From positions 1-27,874 of the forward strand of contig CAZWLN010000060.1 of NCBI GenBank assembly GCA_964634885.1: DNA of 27,874 nt, in the 5' to 3' direction. Below, piece after piece: positions 16,135 through 24,177 of this stretch (positions are counted from its first letter, which is position 1; each line of letters opens with the position of its first letter). Under the pieces are notes generated by a model. The model saw nothing but the letters and a program-made list of their open reading frames with translations, was not told where the DNA came from and searched no databases. The DNA is from DAINRZ01 sp964634885 (lineage in GTDB: Bacteria > Bacteroidota > Ignavibacteria > Kapaibacteriales > UBA2268). Made by a program: the position numbers and the translations under genes.

Positions 16135-18603
16135 ATGAAGAAATTAAAAGAGGCTAATGATGCCAGGCACAAAAGGGATGATAGTGCCGGTTTTAATTTC
16201 AATACTCTTGGAGCCATATGGGACCAAAAGACAATTGAGACGCTTGTTGAACTGTCTCCCGATCCTCTGGCAATTATCAAAGACGGTGTTTTTATTGTAA
16301 TGAACGCTGCCGCTTTCGATTTGATGGGTGCCAGGTCAAGGGGCGCCATCCTTGGAAAGAAGGCCGAGGACTTTGTACACCAGGACTATGTCAGCCATTT
16401 CAGGGAAGCCGGCAGAAAAGTCCTGGAGAACAACGAACAATTCATGATTGAGGGCAAATTCCTGAAAGTTGGCAATATTGCTTTCGACGTAGAAGTAAAC
16501 GTCAAAAGGGTGATAATCGACAACACCCCATACCTCGTTGTGCTGGCAAGAAATATCAGCAAAAGAAAAGCCCTGGAACAGAAATTGATCGAGTCAGAAG
16601 AGAAATTTTCCAAATTTTTTGACTATTCATCTGATGCCTTTGCCCTTACCAATGAAAAAGGCAGGTTCATCAAATGGAACAAAGCCCTGGCGGAGTATTC
16701 CGGCTTACCGGAAGAAAAGGCTTTGGGAAAAAGCATAATAGAAGTGATGGGACTTGTCTTTTCTGACAGTCTTAAAGATAAAAACAAATATCAATCTGTC
16801 AAGCAAAGATTAGACAACTTTTTCAGGGGAGATTTCCCCGATTATGTAGGTAAAATACTCGATTACACTATTACCCTTCCTGACGGACAAAGAAGAATCC
16901 TCCAGGGCAGGGTATTCCCGGTGTTAACAAGCAAGGGCATTTGTTTCGGAACAGTCTCCAGGGACCTGACTTTCTATAACTATGCAAAACAGGCTCTGTC
17001 CGAGAGCGAACGTAAAGTATCGATGCTGACGGAGAATACCCGCGACATCATCTACAGGCTGTCGCTGCCCGAAGTAAAATATGATTATATAAACAAAGCG
17101 GTTACCGACATTACCGGTTACAAGCCTGAAGAATTTTACAATGACCCTTTTCTGTTGCGCAAGATACTTCATCGCGACAGCATTGCCGTTTTCGACAAGG
17201 ATTACAGGGATATTCTGAAAGGCAAAGTTAAAGAAAGTTATGAATATAAAATAAAAACCAGGGATGGCAGCATTAAATGGATCAGCCAGAGGGACAAGCT
17301 CATTCTCGACAAGGAGGGTAAACCGGCTGCGCTGGAAGGTATTGTTACAGATGTTACCCTGATTAGGGAAGCAAATGAACAATTGAAACGTAACCTTAAG
17401 AAACAGGTATTCTTTTCGGAGATATCCGGGTTGCTTAACAGCGTCGATGACTACCGAATCGTTATTAACGAAATTCTCAATAAGATACTTGATTTCCTGG
17501 ATGCAGGCAAAGTGCATTATTACAGGTTCTATGAGAACGACGGGCAGTTCATTAATATCAGTTCGGCAATCAGGGCCAGCCGCCCCAAATCATTGCCATC
17601 CATCATCAAAACCTTGGATTATCCTTCGCTTAAAAGCTCCCTGCTTTCGGAAAAGTGTTTATTTAAAAATGTTGACAGCAATCTGAACCGGGAACTGTCA
17701 GAGCTGGTTAATTCTTTGAAAATGAAGAAAGTATTGATTATTCCAACATATCACAACAAAACCCTGCATGGGTTCATCTGCATCGATAATTGGAAAAACA
17801 AGGGTAACGGCCTTCCTGAAGATTATGAAACAATATTCGATGTTTCCGTTCAACTGGCCTATTCGATTGAAAGAAAAATGATATATACAAAACTGCAGGA
17901 GTTGAATGCCAATAAAGACAAATTCTTTTCGATTATCGCGCACGACCTGAAAAGCCCATTCCTGGGCTTCCTCGGTATGGCCGAGATGCTGTCGAAAGGG
18001 CTTGAAAACTTCTCCGTCAAGACACTGAACAGGTTGATCGATGAACTGAGCGAATCGACCGGCAAATTGTACGGGTTACTTAACAACCTGCTCGAATGGG
18101 CCCAGATTCAGAGGAATATGGTCAGCTTCAATCCGGCAATGAGTAAGTTGAATGATATTGTCGGTGAAGCCATTAAAAGTGTTACTGCCATTGCCTCTAA
18201 GAAGAGTATTACCATTAGTAACAGGATTGACGGCAGGATGAAGGTCTTCGCCGATGTCAACATGATCGGTTCCGTTGTCCAGAACATTCTTAACAATTCG
18301 GTTAAGTTTTCTAACAGAGGTGGCCAGGTAAAGATTGCAGCCGAAGAAAAGAATAATGATTACGTTAAAGTTTGTGTCGAAGACAACGGCATTGGTATGG
18401 CTGAAAGCCGGGTGAAAAAACTGTTTAAGATAGATGAGAAAGTGTCGGACATCGGGACCGAAGGTGAACCGGGGTCAGGCCTGGGATTGATACTTGCCGA
18501 GGAATTCATCAAAATGAATGGGGGAGCCATCTGGGCAGAATCGAAAACCGGTGTCGGTACGAAAATGTTTTTCATTCTTCCGAAAAAAAATTTGGGTAAA
18601 TAG
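16135..18603 (+). CDS. PAS-PAS-PAS-GAF sensor histidine kinase
   Basis: This 822-residue protein is a hybrid-free sensor kinase without membrane segments, so it is probably cytosolic. Three PAS domains lie near 30-148 (LSPDPLAIIKDGVFIVMN), 152-283 (FDYSSDAFALTNEKGRFIKW) and 290-412 (YINKAVTDITGYKPEEF). A GAF-like domain occupies about 422-580. The HisKA phosphorylation site is H603 in FFSIIAHDLKSP. The ATPase domain shows NILNNSVKFSN (N box), EDNGIGM (G1) and SGLGLILAEEF (G2), all intact. It should autophosphorylate and pass phosphate to a response regulator, but none is encoded nearby. The ATG at 16135 has AAAGGA about 9 bases upstream; an in-frame TTG at 16075 is less likely. Three exported-protein genes follow with gaps of 16 bases or less, suggesting co-expression. 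Confidence 0.92.
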   Translation: MKKLKEANDARHKRDDSAGFNFNTLGAIWDQKTIETLVELSPDPLAIIKDGVFIVMNAAAFDLMGARSRGAILGKKAEDFVHQDYVSHFREAGRKVLENNEQFMIEGKFLKVGNIAFDVEVNVKRVIIDNTPYLVVLARNISKRKALEQKLIESEEKFSKFFDYSSDAFALTNEKGRFIKWNKALAEYSGLPEEKALGKSIIEVMGLVFSDSLKDKNKYQSVKQRLDNFFRGDFPDYVGKILDYTITLPDGQRRILQGRVFPVLTSKGICFGTVSRDLTFYNYAKQALSESERKVSMLTENTRDIIYRLSLPEVKYDYINKAVTDITGYKPEEFYNDPFLLRKILHRDSIAVFDKDYRDILKGKVKESYEYKIKTRDGSIKWISQRDKLILDKEGKPAALEGIVTDVTLIREANEQLKRNLKKQVFFSEISGLLNSVDDYRIVINEILNKILDFLDAGKVHYYRFYENDGQFINISSAIRASRPKSLPSIIKTLDYPSLKSSLLSEKCLFKNVDSNLNRELSELVNSLKMKKVLIIPTYHNKTLHGFICIDNWKNKGNGLPEDYETIFDVSVQLAYSIERKMIYTKLQELNANKDKFFSIIAHDLKSPFLGFLGMAEMLSKGLENFSVKTLNRLIDELSESTGKLYGLLNNLLEWAQIQRNMVSFNPAMSKLNDIVGEAIKSVTAIASKKSITISNRIDGRMKVFADVNMIGSVVQNILNNSVKFSNRGGQVKIAAEEKNNDYVKVCVEDNGIGMAESRVKKLFKIDEKVSDIGTEGEPGSGLGLILAEEFIKMNGGAIWAESKTGVGTKMFFILPKKNLGK

Positions 18604-18619
18604 GGAAAGGAGATAGTGT

Positions 18620-19150
18620 GTGAGGAGATTGCTGACAGGTGTTGTGTTCATATTCCTTCTGGCGGGGATGTGCAATGTAAAGGCAGGCAATCCTGCTACG
18701 AAAACCGATCGCCAATTCGTGGAATATATTACCGCCTTCACCGAGGCCCTGAAGGCAGGGAACAAAGAGCAGGTGCTGTCGATGATTAGCTTCCCCCTGG
18801 TGCTGGGCACCGGCGGCGACGCTTTCTACAGCTACGAATCGGTTAACTTTAAAGATTTTGCAGGCAATTATTATGATGATTACATCGTTGCTTACTCGAA
18901 AAAACTCTTGAAGATGAAGGGAAAAAAGTTCAAAACCATCGTTAAAAAAGGAAATAACATCGCCGGCTTCAACTTCGGGATGGACAGCGACGGCAATCCT
19001 GACGGAACCGATCATGCTTCCATGATTACCGACGGTACTGTCGTCTATTGCTTCGAAACCTGTGAAGGCAGGGCCGGAGCGTGTGTCGGCTACTTCTTTT
19101 CCAAATTTGGCGATGATTACAAACTATGGGGTATTACGTACGGAAGGTGA
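18620..19150 (+). CDS. small secreted protein of unknown function
   Basis: I do not recognise a named family. The 176-residue product starts with a signal peptide (MRRLLTGVVFIFLLAGMCNV, likely cleaved after VKA). It continues with an alpha/beta region opening DRQFVEYITAFTEALKAGNK, a pattern reminiscent of NTF2/SnoaL-like proteins (helix with catalytic or binding cone), which I offer only as a guess. The C-terminus has three cysteines in YCFETCEGRAGACVGYFF, which may form disulfides in the periplasm; a thioredoxin-fold lipoprotein is encoded directly downstream. The GTG start at 18620 is supported by AAAGGAG with 7 bases spacing. The gene begins 16 bases after the kinase stop and ends 2 bases before the next start. 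Confidence 0.78.
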   Translation: MRRLLTGVVFIFLLAGMCNVKAGNPATKTDRQFVEYITAFTEALKAGNKEQVLSMISFPLVLGTGGDAFYSYESVNFKDFAGNYYDDYIVAYSKKLLKMKGKKFKTIVKKGNNIAGFNFGMDSDGNPDGTDHASMITDGTVVYCFETCEGRAGACVGYFFSKFGDDYKLWGITYGR

Positions 19151-19152
19151 AA

Positions 19153-19671
19153 ATGAATAATTGTATTATCAGGAGAATGACTCAAGCTATGATGTCATAT
19201 AAATTATATGTATTAGTGCTTGTCGCTTTGTTAACTTCATGCATAACCATCGAGAAAGATGTTGAGATCGTTGGAGAAGTGAGCTGGGATTACTGGAAAC
19301 AGAATGCCGGCTGGAGCGATTACAGCGCCGACGGGCTGGACCTTGACAGTGACAGGGTCGTCCGTTTAAAGAATTTGCTGAAAACGGGTGACTATTCATT
19401 CATTGTGTTCGCGACTGCTTTTTGTCCCGAATGTGAGGAGGAACTGCCCAAAGCGTTCCGCATCTTTGAAGAAGCCGGTGTGCCTGCCGGCAGGATCAGG
19501 CTGATTGGGCTGGACAAAAACGGGGAAGAACCTTCGGGCCTTTACCGTCAATACAATGCGGAAACCGTTCCCATCGTCATTGTCCTGAGCAGAGGAACCG
19601 AGATCGGCAGGACGGAAGGTGTCTTTACCGGCCTGGTCGATTATTTGTTGAAGATTTTGGGTAATAGATGA
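19153..19671 (+). CDS. thioredoxin-fold lipoprotein
   Basis: This 172-residue product has a lipoprotein signal: hydrophobic YVLVLVALLTSC ending in a lipobox Cys. The mature domain has the thioredoxin active-site pattern FATAFCPECEEELP, with CPEC as the redox CXXC, and a later AETVPIVIVL, where TVP supplies the cis-proline loop. It is probably a membrane-anchored periplasmic thiol-disulfide exchange protein. The CPEC dipeptide is not the usual CGPC or CPHC, so its redox role (reductase or isomerase) cannot be predicted. The ATG at 19153 is chosen because GGAAGG lies just upstream; an ATG at 19126 falls inside the previous gene. The stop overlaps the next start as ATGA. It could act on the cysteine-containing exported proteins encoded on either side. 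Confidence 0.82.
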   Translation: MNNCIIRRMTQAMMSYKLYVLVLVALLTSCITIEKDVEIVGEVSWDYWKQNAGWSDYSADGLDLDSDRVVRLKNLLKTGDYSFIVFATAFCPECEEELPKAFRIFEEAGVPAGRIRLIGLDKNGEEPSGLYRQYNAETVPIVIVLSRGTEIGRTEGVFTGLVDYLLKILGNR

Positions 19672-20591
19672 TCGGAAAAGAGTATTGTTTTCTAATAAGC
19701 CTGTTGTTCCTTGCCCTGACATGTGACGCTTCTTCGCAGTGTTCGTGTTTCGGCGCTTCCATCGGCGGGTTGACACCTGTTGGCGGCACCACCAATGTCG
19801 GTGTACTTAAGAAGGACAACATGAGAGTAAACGCTTTCTATCAGTATTCATACGGCGACAACTACTACCGTGGAGATATGGGCTTACCCCGCGGGGACAT
19901 AGATCACTACAGGGCACACTTCCTGAGCTTTAATGCGGGCTACGGACTCAGCAGCGACTTTACTGTTGAAGCGGAACTGGGGCTCTTCGCGGGTAAAATG
20001 CAGGACTTCAGGTATTGGAAAGAAAGCATGTCCGGGTTGTCTTACATGATGGTTACAGGTAAATATAATGTGTTCCACAGCATCAAAAGCGAGTTCGAAT
20101 TTACGGCGGGCCTCAGTGTCAGGGCTCCTTTCGGTAACGGGAAGGATACGGCTTTCAAATTTGTCAATCCCTCGACAGGGGCATGGAACTTCGGCTTGAG
20201 TTTTTTTGTTTACAAAGGCTATCACAAGTCGGGACTGCATTTCTTCTTAATCAACAGGACCGAAATGAATACTGAAAATGAGTACGATTATACGTTCGGG
20301 CCTGCAAATTACACATCATTCATCGGTGCCTGTGAACTGTTCCCCTGGTTGAACGGAGCTTTGGAACTCAGGAATGAATTGCGCGTCAGGGATTATTACG
20401 ATGACAAATACGCAGGAGATTCCGGTGGGGACCTGCTGTTTCTCGCTCCTCAACTGAACTTTTCGTTTTCGCAGTTCAATGTCTCGACCATCTTCAACTA
20501 CCCTCTCTACGGCTGGTACAACGGCGAACAACTCGGCAACGGCTTTTCTGCCTCGCTCAATCTTTCCTGGCAGTACAGTTTTACTGATTAG
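19668..20591 (+). CDS. probable outer-membrane beta-barrel protein
   Basis: I cannot name a family. This 307-residue product has an N-terminal signal peptide (YCFLISLLFLALTCDASSQ) followed by a Cys-containing SQCSCFGASIGG segment. The body is rich in alternating aromatic and polar residues typical of barrel strands, such as MRVNAFYQYSYGDNYY, FTVEAELGLFAG and FEFTAGLSVRAPF. It ends in SASLNLSWQYSFTD, resembling a C-terminal membrane strand although the last residue is not aromatic. A transporter-like outer-membrane role is likely. The start overlaps the thioredoxin lipoprotein stop by ATGA. The Cys pair after the signal peptide plus that neighbour suggest that its folding or metal binding depends on thiol chemistry, which is inference. 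The last 11 bases overlap psd tail-to-tail. Confidence 0.72.
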   Translation: MIGKEYCFLISLLFLALTCDASSQCSCFGASIGGLTPVGGTTNVGVLKKDNMRVNAFYQYSYGDNYYRGDMGLPRGDIDHYRAHFLSFNAGYGLSSDFTVEAELGLFAGKMQDFRYWKESMSGLSYMMVTGKYNVFHSIKSEFEFTAGLSVRAPFGNGKDTAFKFVNPSTGAWNFGLSFFVYKGYHKSGLHFFLINRTEMNTENEYDYTFGPANYTSFIGACELFPWLNGALELRNELRVRDYYDDKYAGDSGGDLLFLAPQLNFSFSQFNVSTIFNYPLYGWYNGEQLGNGFSASLNLSWQYSFTD

Positions 20592-21255
20592 CCGAAGATT
20601 TCATCTGTGCGATTATGGTCTCGGCAGCAGTGACTTTGTCGCCGATTTTGACGAAGACGTCGGATGCGGGATCAACCATCACGTCCATGCGTGAACCGAA
20701 CTTCATCATGCCGAAACGTTGCCCGGCCATCAAATGGTCCCCCTGTTTGATGTCCCACGCAAGTCGTCTTGCCATTATGCCGACAATCTGTTTAAAGAAT
20801 ATCTTACCGGCATTGTTCTTCATGCCGATATGTGTCTGTTCATTCTTTTCGGAGGATTTGGGATGATAGGCCACGAGGTAGTCTCCGGCTTTGTAGTCGA
20901 AGTATTCGACGGTGCCGGAGATGGGAGCCCTGTTCACATGAACGTCCAGTGGAGAAAGGAAGATGCTGATCCTGATGACCTCGTCTTTGATATAGTTAGG
21001 TTCATTTTCCCTTACGATCTCCACTACTTTACCGTCGGCAGGGGAGACAACAAGAGAAATGTCTTTTATTACTTCCGGTGGTACCTCTCTTTCGGGATCC
21101 CTGAAAAACCAGAAAGTGAAAACTGCAAGAAGGACACCCAGGGCAGCAAGCGGATAGGAAATCCACCTGTTCCCGATTAGGTACGAAGCAAGAATTAAAA
21201 CGAGGCTAACTCCCAGCATTACAATAATATTACTCAACCCGTATTTTGTCAGCAT
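20581..21255 (-). CDS. psd: phosphatidylserine decarboxylase (short form)
   Basis: This enzyme decarboxylates phosphatidylserine to phosphatidylethanolamine at the inner membrane. The 224-residue length fits the short, archaeal-like Psd class. Two hydrophobic helices lie at about 8-26 and 33-50 (SNIIVMLGVSLVLILASYLI). The catalytic core has VVSPADGKVVEI (69-80), FLSPLDVHVNRAP (99-111) and the self-cleavage site KFGSRMD, where S188 becomes the pyruvoyl group. It is tail-to-tail with the outer-membrane protein gene and divergent from dnaN. pssA often follows psd in this class, but here the downstream gene is convergent, so psd appears monocistronic. All key residues are intact. Confidence 0.95.
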   Translation of the reverse strand: MLTKYGLSNIIVMLGVSLVLILASYLIGNRWISYPLAALGVLLAVFTFWFFRDPEREVPPEVIKDISLVVSPADGKVVEIVRENEPNYIKDEVIRISIFLSPLDVHVNRAPISGTVEYFDYKAGDYLVAYHPKSSEKNEQTHIGMKNNAGKIFFKQIVGIMARRLAWDIKQGDHLMAGQRFGMMKFGSRMDVMVDPASDVFVKIGDKVTAAETIIAQMKSSANQ

Positions 21256-21267
21256 AAATAATTACTC

Positions 21268-21299
21268 TTTGTTATAAACACATCAATTTTGTAAATTAT
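21268..21299 (+). promoter_or_regulatory. candidate Bacteroidota-type promoter for dnaN
   Basis: A TTTG at 21268-21271 is followed 20 bases later by TAAATTAT at 21292-21299. This fits the Bacteroidota primary-sigma pattern of TTTG about 19-21 bases before TAnnTTTG, with two mismatches in the last two positions of the -7 box. It would start the transcript near 21305, about 50 bases before the dnaN ATG. The gap is extremely AT-rich, so chance matches are likely. Confidence 0.35.
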
Positions 21300-21354
21300 C
21301 AATTATATTATTGAAAAAAAAATAATTGTTATAATTAATAGAGAGTAAGAATAC

Positions 21355-22575
21355 ATGAAATTTATTATTCCTGTAAGCGAGTTTCAGAAAGCCCTTCAGG
21401 TCACTTTACCTGCAATACCCAGGAAGCTGACCATTCCGGTACTTGAACACCTGCTGTTCGAACTGCAAGACAGTGTCCTGATGATTACTGCCACAGACCA
21501 GGATATTACTATCAGGACTGAGGTACAGGTTGAATCTGCCGATTCGGGAGCCGTCCTGATTCCTGCCAGAAAATTGAATGATATCCTGAAAAACCTGGGC
21601 GCCACAGGGAATGTTGAGTTCGTACTTAATGTAGATAGCTTTGAGATCAAGCTTAAGACCATGTCGGGCAATTACAGCCTCAAAGGCCTCAGCTCGGATG
21701 AATATGTCAATACCCCGGAACTGACCGGTTCTTCGAAACCCGATATGGCTCAGGTCGATGTCGCTTCCGATGATATTCACAAGGTTGCAATACAATTCAA
21801 GAAGGAAGACCTCATCAAGGTTACAGGCAAAACTGCTTTCGCCGTGTCTGAGGATGAATTCCGCCCTGCAATGACAGGTGTACTGTTCGAGTTCAAAGGC
21901 AACAAGATGAATGCCGTTTCCACCGACAGTTTCAGGCTTGTCAGGGCGACAATCAAAGCCGAAAGCGAAATCTTCCCCAACGACCTGAACATCATCCTCC
22001 CGGCGAGAATGGCAAACCTGCTGTCTGCCGTCAACGACGATGCAGTTATGTCCTTCATCGAGACAAACAGGAAGCTTACCCATGTCAGGTTTGACAGCGG
22101 CTCGTCCGTGTTCATCTCTAGGATCATCGACGAGAAGTTCCCGCCCTATGAGACTGCAATTCCCCAGCGTACAGAATACAAAGTGGTTATTAACGCCAAG
22201 GATTTGATTGGCGCAATCAGGAGAATTTCCATTGTTACAAGCAAGGTAACCTACCAGGTCAAAGTTACCGTTACAGACAATATGCTGACAATCAACGGCG
22301 CCGACGAAGAAACGGGTGAATTCGGCATCGAAGAGGTAGCCTGCAGCTATAGCGGCGAGGAGATGCTCATCGGCTTCAATTACAGGTTCCTCGACGAAGC
22401 GCTCCAGCACATACAGGACGCTTCCCCTGACGGCAAAGTGGTAATCAGATTTACTGAGCCTAACAAACCCGTGCTGATCAACAGTAACGAAGAAGACGAT
22501 ACCCTGCTGATGCTGATCATGCCGTTCCGTATCAAACCGCCGGCACAGCCGCATCCGGAAGCATCGCACGAATAA
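21355..22575 (+). CDS. dnaN: DNA polymerase III beta subunit (sliding clamp)
   Basis: This protein forms the ring clamp that tethers DNA polymerase III to DNA. The sequence follows the three-domain clamp pattern: MKFIIPVSEFQKALQVTLPA, then ITATDQDITIRTEV, a middle domain starting near TGKTAFAVSEDEFRPAMTGVL, and a C-terminal domain with VVINAKDLIGAIRRISIV and LIGFNYRFLDEAL. Length is 406 residues, somewhat longer than the usual ~370. The extra length lies partly in a charged linker between domains 1 and 2 (PDMAQVDVASDDIHKV) and a tail of about 13 residues after the usual LIMPFRI end, KPPAQPHPEASHE. It is followed by a terminator, two repeats and recF. No dnaA lies upstream; psd is divergent instead. 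Confidence 0.96.
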   Translation: MKFIIPVSEFQKALQVTLPAIPRKLTIPVLEHLLFELQDSVLMITATDQDITIRTEVQVESADSGAVLIPARKLNDILKNLGATGNVEFVLNVDSFEIKLKTMSGNYSLKGLSSDEYVNTPELTGSSKPDMAQVDVASDDIHKVAIQFKKEDLIKVTGKTAFAVSEDEFRPAMTGVLFEFKGNKMNAVSTDSFRLVRATIKAESEIFPNDLNIILPARMANLLSAVNDDAVMSFIETNRKLTHVRFDSGSSVFISRIIDEKFPPYETAIPQRTEYKVVINAKDLIGAIRRISIVTSKVTYQVKVTVTDNMLTINGADEETGEFGIEEVACSYSGEEMLIGFNYRFLDEALQHIQDASPDGKVVIRFTEPNKPVLINSNEEDDTLLMLIMPFRIKPPAQPHPEASHE

Positions 22576-22591
22576 TATGCAATTTTTTTTT

Positions 22592-22628
22592 GCCCCGGTA
22601 TTAGTGTTCTGTGCCGGGGCTTTTATTT
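22592..22628 (+). terminator. intrinsic terminator after dnaN
   Basis: GCCCCGG at 22592-22598 pairs with CCGGGGC at 22614-22620 around a 15-base loop and is followed by TTTTATTT. It lies 16 bases after the dnaN stop. The minus strand has no T tail, so it works in the dnaN direction only. It would separate most dnaN transcription from recF. Confidence 0.85.
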
Positions 22629-22667
22629 TATCCCATAATTGTGTCAGATATGAAATATCAGGGGAAA

Positions 22668-22710
22668 TCGAACCACCCCCTGCCCCCTCCTTATCCAAGG
22701 AGGGGAAAAA
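22668..22710. repeat. palindromic intergenic repeat, copy 1
   Basis: This copy begins TCGAACCACCCCCTG and contains a perfect 9-base stem, CCCCTCCTT (22684-22692) with AAGGAGGGG (22697-22705), around the loop ATCC. It closely matches copy 2, which starts 101 bases further on. It resembles dispersed REP-like palindromes seen between genes in many bacterial genomes. Confidence 0.85.
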
Positions 22711-22768
22711 GAGGTTTTCGATACTTTCTTGTGTTGAAGGAATATGATTAACATGATCATCAAAACAG

Positions 22769-22811
22769 TCGAACCATCCCTGCCACCTCCTTATCCAAGG
22801 AGGAGGAAAAA
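22769..22811. repeat. palindromic intergenic repeat, copy 2
   Basis: This copy shares the TCGAACCA...CCCTGCC lead and the CTCCTTATCCAAGGAGG core with copy 1 and differs by a few substitutions and one indel. The stem is 7 bases, CCTCCTT (22786-22792) with AAGGAGG (22797-22803). The core contains ACCTCCTTA, the same string as the 16S rRNA anti-Shine-Dalgarno sequence, and its complement. Confidence 0.85.
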
Positions 22812-22882
22812 TGCATGTTATTAAATATCAATCATTTATGTGATATTGTTTCAATCCATTTTACTCGATTTATTAAAAGCTG

Positions 22883-24028
22883 ATGAGAATAAACAGGCTC
22901 CAGATCAACAACCTTCGCAACCACAGCGCCAGCGACCTCAGCTTCGACGACAGCCTCAATATCCTGTACGGGCTGAACGGCGCCGGCAAAACGACAGTGA
23001 TGGAAGCCATCAGCATCTGCGGGTTCTCAAAGAGTTTCATGCCTTCGTCCGACGCTTCCGTCATCTGTGAAGGCCGGGAGTCTTACTTAGTAAGCTGCAA
23101 AGCCGTCAATGACTACGGCATTCCTTACCAGGCAGCAGTGAATTACTTTACCGGCAAAAAGAAGAAGATCAATTCGACGTTCGGCGACAACCTCAACCCA
23201 AAGGATATCATCGGCGAACTGCCGATGGTCATTCTTAGCCCCGATTACAAGATGATTACCTTCGGCGCTCCGTCCGACAGGCGCGAATTCCTCGACAGGC
23301 TCCTGTCCCAGGCAAGCAGGCTCTATATGGAGGAACTGATCAGGATGAAGAAGGCGATGAAGCAGAGGAACAATCTCCTGACGCAGGCAAAGAACGGCGT
23401 TCCTGTTGACTATTCGTTAATCGAACCCTGGAACGCTATCTTCGTCCGTGCCTCTGCCGAGGTCATCATCAGAAGAAGGAATTTCATTGCCGATTTCATT
23501 CCATACTTCCGCAAGGTTTACAATGAAATTGCCGGGGACAGGGAGGAAGTCGGCATCGCATACCTGCCCGACAGCTTAGACGAGTCGGCGGTACCGGAAA
23601 TTACGAAGGAAGAGATAATTGATATATACGACAGGACGCTCATCTCCCGTATGAGGGAGGAGTACGCCAGAGGTGTTACGTCCATCGGCCCGCAGAAAGA
23701 CGAGCTGAGGATTGCCGTCAACGGCAGGCTGGCAAGGGATGCCGCTTCGCAGGGGCAGCACAAATCCTTGCTGATTAGTATTAAATTCGCCGAGTTCGAG
23801 TTCCTGAAGAACCAGAAGAACGAAACGCCGCTGATACTGCTCGACGACATTTTTGCCGAGTTGGACAACGAAAGGGCCAATAAAGTCATTCAGTTGATCA
23901 GGGCGCACAATGCCCAGACATTCATTACCCTCACCGACAAAAGGTATATCGAAGGGTTCCTTGGCGGCATGTCGTGCCGGAGTTTCTTAGTGGAAAACGG
24001 GCAGGTTAATCCTGATATAGAAAATTAG
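22883..24028 (+). CDS. recF: DNA replication and repair protein RecF
   Basis: RecF is an SMC/ABC-type ATPase that helps load RecA at single-strand gaps. The 381-residue length is typical. Visible motifs are the N-terminal MRINRLQINNLRNH, Walker A YGLNGAGKTTVMEAI (G30-T37), the RREFLDRLLSQ segment after the Q-loop region, the SQGQHKSLLISIKFAEFE signature region and Walker B PLILLDDIFAELDNERANKV. The dnaN-recF order is the usual one, but the gap carries a terminator and repeats, so the two may not be co-transcribed. No clear Shine-Dalgarno precedes the ATG, which is common in Bacteroidota. No truncation is seen. Confidence 0.95.
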   Translation: MRINRLQINNLRNHSASDLSFDDSLNILYGLNGAGKTTVMEAISICGFSKSFMPSSDASVICEGRESYLVSCKAVNDYGIPYQAAVNYFTGKKKKINSTFGDNLNPKDIIGELPMVILSPDYKMITFGAPSDRREFLDRLLSQASRLYMEELIRMKKAMKQRNNLLTQAKNGVPVDYSLIEPWNAIFVRASAEVIIRRRNFIADFIPYFRKVYNEIAGDREEVGIAYLPDSLDESAVPEITKEEIIDIYDRTLISRMREEYARGVTSIGPQKDELRIAVNGRLARDAASQGQHKSLLISIKFAEFEFLKNQKNETPLILLDDIFAELDNERANKVIQLIRAHNAQTFITLTDKRYIEGFLGGMSCRSFLVENGQVNPDIEN

Positions 24029-24177
24029 AACAATCTGCTAACAATAATATATTCCAATGATTTACGATAAATACTGTGAAATTCTTATTTGAATTGATGT
24101 AAATAATTGAAATAGATGAAAATAGCGTCGTCGTGTTGTTGAAAAATGTATATACTGTCGTTTGTAATTACCTTCAA

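Larger units (their letters stand above)
22576..22882. other. dnaN-recF intergenic region with terminator and repeats
   Basis: This 307-base gap holds the dnaN terminator, two palindromic repeat copies and AT-rich sequence before recF. Apart from a ten-codon frame at 22811-22843 that I do not accept as a gene, I see nothing coding. Because of the terminator, recF probably has its own promoter here, but I could not identify a convincing one. Confidence 0.6.

Noticed and set aside
21406..22698. A 430-codon open frame on the minus strand opposite dnaN
   Set aside because: It is fully antisense to a clear sliding-clamp gene, has low-complexity unrecognisable content and no ribosome-binding site. 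Long antisense frames are expected from the codon bias of this genome.
22627..22800. DnaA boxes (TTATCC strings in the dnaN-recF gap)
   Set aside because: The three TTATCC occurrences differ from TTATNCACA at two or more positions, and two are simply the loop region of the palindromic repeats.
22668..22811. CRISPR array
   Set aside because: There are only two imperfect repeat copies with a 58-base separation, no further units and no cas genes.
22811..22843. Ten-codon leader frame behind a strong AAGGAGGAGG
   Set aside because: The ribosome-binding string belongs to the palindromic repeat and the frame is too short to distinguish from chance. No attenuator-like structure follows before recF.
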